DNA from: Bacteroidales bacterium
GTDB lineage: Bacteria > Bacteroidota > Bacteroidia > Bacteroidales > UBA932
Direction: 5' to 3'
Length of the DNA: 58,280 nt
Assembly (NCBI GenBank): GCA_024695285.1
Contig: JAILIM010000015.1
Span: 1 to 58,280, forward strand
Positions 53,134-58,280 of this stretch are shown piece after piece (the stretch's first letter is position 1; every line of letters begins with the position of its first letter). Made by a program: the position numbers and the translations under genes. The notes under the pieces were generated by a model. It was given only the letters and a program-made list of their open reading frames with translations, had not been told where the DNA came from and searched no databases.

Positions 53134-54189
53134 ATGAATAAACGTCATTTAGTTTTTGCCTTGGCATTGTTGGTTGCGGTCTTCTGCGCATGCAAGCAAC
53201 TGCCGGAATACTGCATCGTTAAGGGCTCAGTCACAGGTCTTAAGGACGGAACCAGGCTGGAGTTGCAGGACGAGTACGATCATTTTAAGGTTATTGCGAC
53301 TACAAGGGTCAAGGACGGTGCATATGAGTTCCGCCCCCGCATTCCTGCGCCCACCCATGTATATCTGTATAGCACCTGGGATCAACAGCAGCTGAAGGAC
53401 TTTCTCCTCGAGCCGGGGACCATTGTCGCCGATATTGATGCAACCGATGATGAGGATTGGACCACCTTTGCAACAGGAACGCCGTCCAACGACTTGTACC
53501 GCAAGATCGACCAGTTGGAAAGAAGCGGGAACATGGACGCCGCCGATGCGCTCCGGGACAGTATCGTCAATGCAGGGGAAACCGGCATCCTTGCGCTTTA
53601 TCTGTCAGACGGCCACGGCGTCACTGCCGCAAAGGGCCAGGGCGTACTTGACCGCCTGTCCGAGGATATTGCGGCAAAGCCATATGTTGCCGAAATGCGG
53701 GAGACTATGACCCGCCGTGCGAGAACGGAACCGGCGCCGGAGGGCAGCGAAAGCCCGAACTGTTTCATAGATATGGAGTTTCCGGATGTTGACGGCAACA
53801 TGATCAGCCTGAGTTCGGTGGTTAACAACCCCGCCAACCGCTACGTTCTCCTGGACTTTTGGGCAACATGGTGTTCCTCCTGCCGGGAATCCATTCCCAA
53901 ACTGAAAGCTCTGTATGAACAGTATCACGACAGGGGCCTGGAGATATTCTCGGTTTCCGAAGACGAGAGCGAGAATAACTGGAAGAAGTTTCTCCCTGAA
54001 AGCGGCATGACCTGGGTGAATGTGCGTGACGTTAACGCCGGCCGTAGAAACAGCAAAAGCATGTGGAACGAATACGCCCTTTTTGGTATCCCGGGCATGA
54101 TGATTATCGACGGCGAGAACGGCGCCATTATTTTCAGGGACAGGACGAAAGATATAGCAGCCGCCGTTCACGCTTTGTTTAAGGAATAA
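53134..54189 (+). CDS. TlpA-type thioredoxin-fold lipoprotein with DUF4369 domain
   Basis: 351 residues; lipobox LVAVFCACKQ. An N-terminal DUF4369 beta domain (about 28-125, CIVKGSVTGLKDGTRLEL and VYLYSTWDQQQLKDFLLEPG) precedes a helical linker and a thioredoxin/AhpC-TSA domain with redox motif DFWATWCSSCRESIPKL (CxxC near residues 247-250) and cis-Pro loop FGIPGMMIID. Such proteins reduce disulfides at the outer face. The stop is immediately followed by the ATG of the 5-alpha-reductase homologue, so the genes are in one transcript; a functional link (for example protecting the reductases) is only inference. Confidence 0.88.
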   Translation: MNKRHLVFALALLVAVFCACKQLPEYCIVKGSVTGLKDGTRLELQDEYDHFKVIATTRVKDGAYEFRPRIPAPTHVYLYSTWDQQQLKDFLLEPGTIVADIDATDDEDWTTFATGTPSNDLYRKIDQLERSGNMDAADALRDSIVNAGETGILALYLSDGHGVTAAKGQGVLDRLSEDIAAKPYVAEMRETMTRRARTEPAPEGSESPNCFIDMEFPDVDGNMISLSSVVNNPANRYVLLDFWATWCSSCRESIPKLKALYEQYHDRGLEIFSVSEDESENNWKKFLPESGMTWVNVRDVNAGRRNSKSMWNEYALFGIPGMMIIDGENGAIIFRDRTKDIAAAVHALFKE

Positions 54190-54960
54190 ATGATGTTCTC
54201 TCCGCACGCATTCTATGTATTCCTGGCGGTGATGGCCGCCGTAGCGGTTGTGGTGCTCATCGCGCTTTTCCGGGTGAACGCAGGATACGGCAAGTTCTAT
54301 ACTTCCAAGTGGGGACCATCGGTCGACAACCATCTGGGCTGGGTCCTTATGGAAGCGCCGGTCTTTGTGGCGATGATGCTGCTCTGGTGGTTTTCCGACC
54401 GGCGCAGTGACGTTGTCCGGCTGGTTTTCCTGATTCTGTTCCAGAGCCACTATTTCCACCGCTCGTTCATTTTCCCGCTGCAGTTGCGGGGGCACAGCCG
54501 GATGCCGCTTTCCATCGTACTGATGGGTGTGGTGTTCAATACGCTTAATGCCTTTATGCAGGGAGGCTGGATTTTTTACGTCTCTCCTGCAGACCGGTAT
54601 CCATTGTGCTGGCTGACCAGCGTGCCGTTCATTTGCGGGACATTGGTCTTCATCGCCGGCATGTTCATCAACATCCAGTCCGACAGGATCATACGGCACC
54701 TTCGGAACCCCGGCGATACGGCACACTATCTACCACACGGAGGTATGTTCAACTACGTGACCAGCGCCAATTATTTCGGGGAGTTCCTGGAGTGGGTGGG
54801 CTTCGCCATCCTCACCTGGTCCTGGGCCGGTGCGGTATTCGCCCTCTGGACCTTTGCCAACCTGGCCCCTCGTGCCGCACGCATCCATGATCTTTACCGG
54901 GAGGAATTCCCCGGACAGCTCGATCCGCATACCAAGCGTATGATTCCTTTCATTTATTGA
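54190..54960 (+). CDS. Steroid 5-alpha-reductase homologue (SRD5A type, 5AR)
   Basis: 256 residues with about seven membrane helices, close to the length of human SRD5A1/2 (about 255-260). Highly similar blocks: SHYFHRSFIFPLQLRG (87-101), GMFINIQSDRIIRHLRNPGD (157-176) and FNYVTSANYFGEFLEWVGFA (187-206), ending RIHDLYREEFP...MIPFIY as in the animal enzymes. Residues that bind steroid and NADPH in human SRD5A2 have counterparts: E55, Y88, N161, D165, N194, E198. It should reduce the C4-C5 double bond of 3-oxo-4-ene steroids or bile acids to 5-alpha (allo) products with NADPH in the inner membrane. It directly precedes the flavin reductase and SDR genes. Confidence 0.92.
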   Translation: MMFSPHAFYVFLAVMAAVAVVVLIALFRVNAGYGKFYTSKWGPSVDNHLGWVLMEAPVFVAMMLLWWFSDRRSDVVRLVFLILFQSHYFHRSFIFPLQLRGHSRMPLSIVLMGVVFNTLNAFMQGGWIFYVSPADRYPLCWLTSVPFICGTLVFIAGMFINIQSDRIIRHLRNPGDTAHYLPHGGMFNYVTSANYFGEFLEWVGFAILTWSWAGAVFALWTFANLAPRAARIHDLYREEFPGQLDPHTKRMIPFIY

Positions 54961-54961
54961 C

Positions 54962-56197
54962 ATGATTGATTCTCCTCTTTTCACGCCATTCAACATAGGC
55001 CCCGTGACCCTGCGGAACAGGATCATCCGTTCGGCCGCTTTTGAGAATATGGCCTATGGCAACAGCCCGTCGCAGGATCTTTACGACTACCACGTAGCCG
55101 TGGCCCGCGGCGGGGTGGGGATGACCACATTGGCATATGCGTCGGTGAACCGTAGTGGCCTGTCCTTCGACGGTCAGTTGTGGATGCGGGAGGAGATTGT
55201 TCCCGGCCTTAAGCGGATTACAGACGCCGTTCATGCCGCCGGAGCGAAATGCTCCATCCAGATTGGGCACTGCGGCAACATGACGCACCGTTCCACCTGC
55301 GGATGTATGCCCGTTGGCGCATCGGGTGGCTTCAACCTGTATTCGCCAACATTTGTGCGTGGCCTCAAGGTCTCCGAAATCGATGAGCTGGTGGAAGATT
55401 TCGGCCATGCCGTGGAACTGGCGAGAGCAGCGGGGTTCGACTGCGTGGAAGTCCATGCCGGGCACGGATATCTTATCAGCCAGTTCCTGTCGCCATATAC
55501 AAACCACCGGCATGATGAATACGGTGGTTCGTTGCAAAACCGTATGCGGCTGATGCAGCGTGTGATCCGGCGCGCCATGGAAGCGGCTGGCGATGACATG
55601 GGCGTGCTCGTGAAGATGAACATGCATGACGGATTCCGCGGCGGCATGCAGGAGGAGGAGTGTCTGGAGGTGGCCCGCGAACTGGAGAGGCTGGGGGTGC
55701 ATGCCATCGTGCTTTCCGCCGGATTCGTGAGCAAGGCGCCGATGGAAGTCATGCGGGGCGCAATGCCGCTGCGTACGATGGCCCACTATATGGACCTGCG
55801 CAAGTTCTGGTGGCTCAAGGCCTTGGTCAGGGTATTCGGCCGGCAGATGATTCCGACTGTCCCGTATCGGGAGGCTTATTTCCTGGAGGATGCCAAGAAG
55901 TTCCGCGCCGCGGTGAAACTGCCGCTGATCTACGTGGGCGGCATGGTGTCCCGCCAGAAGATGGAAGAGGTGCTTGCCGCCGGCTTCGAGGGCCTGCAGA
56001 TGGCAAGGGCGCTGATTCGGGATACCGGTTTCGTTAACAAGCTAAGGAGCGGCGAAACTGACCGGAGCCCGTGCGGCCATTCGAATTACTGCATCGGGCG
56101 TATGTATACCATGGAAATGAAATGCAACCGGTGCGTGGCCGGCCTTCCGGAACGCCTTCGCCGGGAGGTGGAAGAAGCAGAGAACAGATGGAAATGA
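54962..56197 (+). CDS. BaiCD-like NADH:flavin oxidoreductase (Old Yellow Enzyme barrel), candidate 5-beta-reductase
   Basis: 411 residues forming an FMN TIM barrel: QIGHCGNMTH (100-109), VEVHAGHGYLISQFLSP (162-178), DEYGGSLQNR (185-194) and the flavin-phosphate loop YVGGMVSRQKMEE followed by GLQMARALI. It lacks the FAD/NAD domain that follows in the ~640-residue BaiCD/FadH enzymes. The C-terminal cysteines C371, C377, C388 and C391 recall the 4Fe-4S site, but the second position of the usual CxxC is Ser374. Next to a 5-alpha-reductase homologue, a 3-oxo-4-ene steroid 5-beta-reductase is the best guess. It starts 1 nt after the upstream stop. Confidence 0.85.
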   Translation: MIDSPLFTPFNIGPVTLRNRIIRSAAFENMAYGNSPSQDLYDYHVAVARGGVGMTTLAYASVNRSGLSFDGQLWMREEIVPGLKRITDAVHAAGAKCSIQIGHCGNMTHRSTCGCMPVGASGGFNLYSPTFVRGLKVSEIDELVEDFGHAVELARAAGFDCVEVHAGHGYLISQFLSPYTNHRHDEYGGSLQNRMRLMQRVIRRAMEAAGDDMGVLVKMNMHDGFRGGMQEEECLEVARELERLGVHAIVLSAGFVSKAPMEVMRGAMPLRTMAHYMDLRKFWWLKALVRVFGRQMIPTVPYREAYFLEDAKKFRAAVKLPLIYVGGMVSRQKMEEVLAAGFEGLQMARALIRDTGFVNKLRSGETDRSPCGHSNYCIGRMYTMEMKCNRCVAGLPERLRREVEEAENRWK

Positions 56198-57021
56198 GAG
56201 GAAGGATTATAGTTACCGGAGCCACTGGCAGCATGGGGTCTGCAGCGGCTGAGGCCCTGGCCCGCCAAGGGATACCAGTGCTTATGGCCTGCCGTAATAT
56301 GGAAAAAGCTGCGGCCGTGCAGGCTGGTATTCTCAGCCGTGTACCAGGTGCCGATTTGGAAATCCGGCCGCTGGACCTGGCCTCGATGGCCTCCGTCCGT
56401 GCTTTTTCAGATGGCGTGGAAGCTGGCTCGGCCTCAGCACTTTTCAACAACGCCGGCGTCATTTCCAAAGGCTTCCGCCTGACGGAGGACGGATTCGAGA
56501 ACACATTCGCTGTCAATTACTTCGGACCGTGGCTGCTGACGCAGCTCCTTCTGCCTAAGTTGCCGCCTGACGCGCATATCGTCAACATGGTGTCGCTTAC
56601 CTGCCGCTTCGTTAAGCTGGACGAGCCAACCCTGCAGCCGACCGAAAAAGAATTCAGCCAGCTCGGCACTTATGCCCGGGCCAAGCGCGCGCTGCTGTCG
56701 TTCTCCCTGGAACTGGCGCGGCTGTATCCCGACCTGCATGTCAACCTGGCCGATCCGGGTATTGTCGCGTCCAACATGATCGACCTTGGCCACTGGTACG
56801 ACCCTCTGGCTGACGTGCTGTTCAAGCCGCTGTGCAAATCACCTCAGGCCGGCGTCCGTCCGGCCCTGCGCGCCATTGCAGAAGGGGAGCGGAACCGCTA
56901 CTATGTGGGGAAAAAGTGCCGGGATATTCCGGCCCGGTACATCGAGCCATCGTTAGACGAAAGAATCTGGGCTGAGACACGACGCCTGACGGAAAGCACT
57001 ATAAACGAAGAAAACCCCTGA
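56194..57021 (+). CDS. Short-chain dehydrogenase, retinol-dehydrogenase-like; candidate 3-hydroxysteroid dehydrogenase
   Basis: 275 residues from the ATG that overlaps the flavin reductase stop (ATGA); an ATG at 56188 is also in frame. Classical SDR features: TGATGSMG (8-15, cofactor loop), NNAG (85-88), N108, S134, Y160 and K164 (YARAK). The 26-residue distance between Ser and Tyr and the segment FKPLCKSPQAGVRPALRAIA fit the retinol-dehydrogenase/WWOX-like branch acting on lipophilic alcohols. ACRNMEK after strand 2 suggests NADP(H). In context it probably interconverts 3-oxo and 3-hydroxy groups on the product of the two upstream reductases. A small hairpin follows the stop. Confidence 0.87.
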   Translation: MRGRIIVTGATGSMGSAAAEALARQGIPVLMACRNMEKAAAVQAGILSRVPGADLEIRPLDLASMASVRAFSDGVEAGSASALFNNAGVISKGFRLTEDGFENTFAVNYFGPWLLTQLLLPKLPPDAHIVNMVSLTCRFVKLDEPTLQPTEKEFSQLGTYARAKRALLSFSLELARLYPDLHVNLADPGIVASNMIDLGHWYDPLADVLFKPLCKSPQAGVRPALRAIAEGERNRYYVGKKCRDIPARYIEPSLDERIWAETRRLTESTINEENP

Positions 57022-57034
57022 AAATCAGGGTCTT
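57016..57034 (+). terminator. Short hairpin at the end of the steroid-reductase operon
   Basis: CCCTGA-AAA-TCAGGG overlapping the SDR stop codon, followed by TCTTT. Weak but correctly placed. Confidence 0.4.
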
Positions 57035-57356
57035 TCTGCGGTGCGGAAGGCACCTACTTCTGGAAGGACTACGAAAAGAGACTAGCCCAAGGACTACCCA
57101 AAAGGGCGAGGATACTACCCAAAAAACTACCCAAAAGAAGTTTTCCACTACCCAAAAGCCCATCGGTGAGACTGCCCAAAAGATTCTGGACTTGCTCACC
57201 GAGGATCCATACTTGACCCGTCAGGCTCTGGCTCCGATCCTTGATTTGACTCCTGATGGTGTGAAATACCATCTGAACAAACTCCAAAAAGACGGATGTC
57301 TCGAGCGTAAAGAAGGACGGAAAACCGGCCGTTGGATAGTCCTGATCAAGAAATAA
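57018..57356 (+). pseudogene. Remnant of an AlbA/ATP-binding winged-helix protein (C-terminal part only)
   Basis: Frame 57093-57356 reads repeated TTQK units (57093, 57114, 57126, 57150) followed by a winged-helix domain: AQKILDLLTEDPYLTRQALA, DGVKYHLNKLQKDG and a final RTGRW-like strand, ending at TAA 57354-57356. This is the C-terminal architecture of COG2865/AlbA_2-type putative transcription regulators of about 400-500 residues. No start codon and no N-terminal domain are present; the frame is open only to 57018. Part of a gene left by deletion or transfer. Confidence 0.6.
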
Positions 57357-57369
57357 ACCCATCCACATT

Positions 57370-57412
57370 AGAGAACTGCCGCCGTCTCATCGCGAGACGA
57401 CGGCAGTTCTCT
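57370..57412. terminator. Bidirectional terminator before the lipocalin-like gene
   Basis: 19-bp inverted repeat AGAGAACTGCCGCCGTCTC with GAGACGACGGCAGTTCTCT (one mismatch), followed by TGTTTT on +. Confidence 0.75.
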
Positions 57413-57435
57413 TGTTTTCCGAATGCTTCAGAAAA

Positions 57436-57852
57436 CTACTTGACCCTCACAAAGTGCCGGTAGTCGGACGCCCAGGTGCCGGGGTTGGGAGCCGTTCCGA
57501 TTTTTTGCCAGGCCATCTCATTGGACGTCAGCTTGACAATCTTGTACGTGACGTTCGTGAAGTCCGACATATACGGATTGAAGGTGATGGTGTTCTTCTC
57601 CTCAATGTATTCGGCATCCAGCAAATATCCGCCGCTGTGGTCTTCAGTTTTACCGGACAGCGCATCATAGGTGTGAAGCTGATATTTGCCGTTACCGTCG
57701 AAGGTGAACTCCAAGGAACCATCCATCGCAAAAACCGTCGGGTCATATTGCTCGGCCCAGGTCCCTTCCAAGCTGTTCAGATTGATCTTCTCACATGCAC
57801 TCAGAGCTGCCACCAGCAGGGCTAAGTAAATCAAAGTTCTCAGTATCTTCAT
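57436..57852 (-). CDS. Small lipocalin-like lipoprotein
   Basis: 138 residues from ATG 57852; lipobox LALLVAALSACEK. The opening of the mature domain, LNSLEGTWAEQYDPTVFAMD, followed by alternating strands (SLEFTFDGNGKYQLHTYDA, KNTITFNPYMSDF) and a late Trp (NEMAWQKIG) is the lipocalin-like pattern common in Bacteroidetes lipoproteins. TATATTTG (57878-57885, minus strand) lies 25 nt upstream. Function unknown. Confidence 0.75.
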   Translation of the reverse strand: MKILRTLIYLALLVAALSACEKINLNSLEGTWAEQYDPTVFAMDGSLEFTFDGNGKYQLHTYDALSGKTEDHSGGYLLDAEYIEEKNTITFNPYMSDFTNVTYKIVKLTSNEMAWQKIGTAPNPGTWASDYRHFVRVK

Positions 57853-58073
57853 GATTGTCTTTTTCTTACTAAACACACAAATATACAAAATACTGCTTCA
57901 AAAGTCAATTTTTTCCTCCCTCCGCCAGGCGGAACCCTCTCAGGCCCCGCCCGGCATCGGGATAGGAAGTATTTATGTTTAAGCCCTGACGGGCTTTTCC
58001 TCCTTCGCGCCTCGGCAATTCAAGCAAGGCTTGATTGCGCTCGGCTTGGCGTCGGTTAACCGCTTATGAAAGC
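57853..58073. other. Non-coding region with palindromic GC-rich segments
   Basis: Apart from the promoter of the lipocalin-like gene, this stretch has no coding frame of note. It holds CCTCCGCCAGGCGG-type palindromes, an AAGCCC-TGAC-GGGCTTTT hairpin (57981-57998) and TCAAGC-AAG-GCTTGA. It resembles the GC-rich patch at 34051-34183 in character. Confidence 0.35.
57981..57998. terminator. Terminator-like hairpin downstream of the FtsX-type permease gene
   Basis: AAGCCC/GGGCTT stem with 4-nt loop and T-run on +, AAAAG on -. It may end the permease transcript but the T-run is on the opposite side. Confidence 0.3.
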
Positions 58074-58280
58074 CTACTCCTTCTTCAGTTCAATCGCCGG
58101 ATTCGTCTTTGCTGCCTTCAATGTCTGCCATAGCACAGTACCAAAGGCGATGGCCAGTGAAATGATGACCGCCACCACAAAGACCCAGCCGTAGTTCTCA
58201 ACACGGTACGCAAACCGCTCCAGATACACCCTTGCGGCCCAGACGGCCAGCGGGATACCGATGGCGCAGGCAATGCCGGT
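58074..58280 (-). CDS. FtsX/MacB-type ABC transporter permease (C-terminal end only)
   Basis: The last 68 codons of a gene running out of the window. The visible protein has two membrane segments (IGIACAIGIPLAVWAARVYL; WVFVVAVIISLAIAFGTVLW) joined by RFAYRVENYG and ends in LKAAKTNPAIELKKE. This is the invariant end of Bacteroidetes MacB/FtsX-like permeases (helix, xxAxxANPxxxLxxE). The rest and the partner ATPase lie outside. Confidence 0.85.
   Translation of the reverse strand, partial: TGIACAIGIPLAVWAARVYLERFAYRVENYGWVFVVAVIISLAIAFGTVLWQTLKAAKTNPAIELKKE

Noticed and set aside
53605..54726. A 373-codon open frame on - across tlpA and the 5-alpha-reductase gene
   Set aside because: No motif; both + strand genes are strongly supported by homology.

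Overview
The window looks like a chromosomal segment of a GC-rich member of the Bacteroidales. The evidence is the frequent TAnnTTTG -7 promoter element in front of genes, the scarcity of Shine-Dalgarno sequences, and many families typical of this group. These include Wzi-like capsule assembly protein, S46 and tricorn-type peptidases, DUF4988 and Fibrobacter-succinogenes-type (FISUMP) lipoproteins, TlpA with DUF4369, golvesin/Xly proteins and NifJ. Genus cannot be read from the sequence; a Rikenellaceae/Odoribacteraceae-like gut or host-associated anaerobe is a guess.

Layout. 1-8137 is one + strand run: Wzi-like barrel (5' cut), DUF47 plus PiT phosphate transporter, MsbA-like ABC exporter, VanZ-like protein and a 998-residue golvesin/amidase-like surface protein. 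8121-10962 (-) holds a YycJ-like metallo-hydrolase and a TPR protein, divergent from an M28 plus D-Ala-D-Ala dipeptidase pair (10997-12567). 12644-18384 (-) holds ybaK with a membrane protein, and fabD with nifJ. A tRNA-Arg, a DUF4493/DUF6359 lipoprotein, an M16 peptidase lipoprotein and two paralogous DUF4988 lipoproteins follow on + (18432-28338). 28407-33505 (-) is a tight six-gene operon of exported proteins with no recognised function. A degraded manC remnant and a Lys-Lys-Val tRNA operon lie at 33571-34011. Next come a tricorn-like protease and an (alpha/alpha)6-barrel lipoprotein (-), then a cobalamin riboswitch with a BtuB-like receptor (+). 41005-45513 (-) is an MBOAT/SGNH O-acyltransferase operon. 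45575-53047 is a mixed block: DPP11-like peptidase, an unusual lipoprotein peptide deformylase, class 3 aldehyde dehydrogenase and a LOG-family protein.

The most interesting region is 53134-57021 (+). A TlpA-type thioredoxin lipoprotein is followed without gaps by a homologue of eukaryotic steroid 5-alpha-reductase, a BaiCD-like flavin enone reductase and a retinol-dehydrogenase-like SDR. The last two overlap by ATGA. This matches the 5AR/5BR/3beta-HSDH logic known from gut Bacteroidales that make 5-alpha (allo) and 5-beta bile acids and steroids. A broken AlbA/winged-helix gene remnant, a lipocalin-like lipoprotein and the end of an FtsX-type permease close the window.

A recurring feature is the very short distance (4-9 nt) between the TAnnTTTG element and the start codon at several genes, which predicts leaderless or nearly leaderless mRNAs. 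I also used this to choose some start codons.
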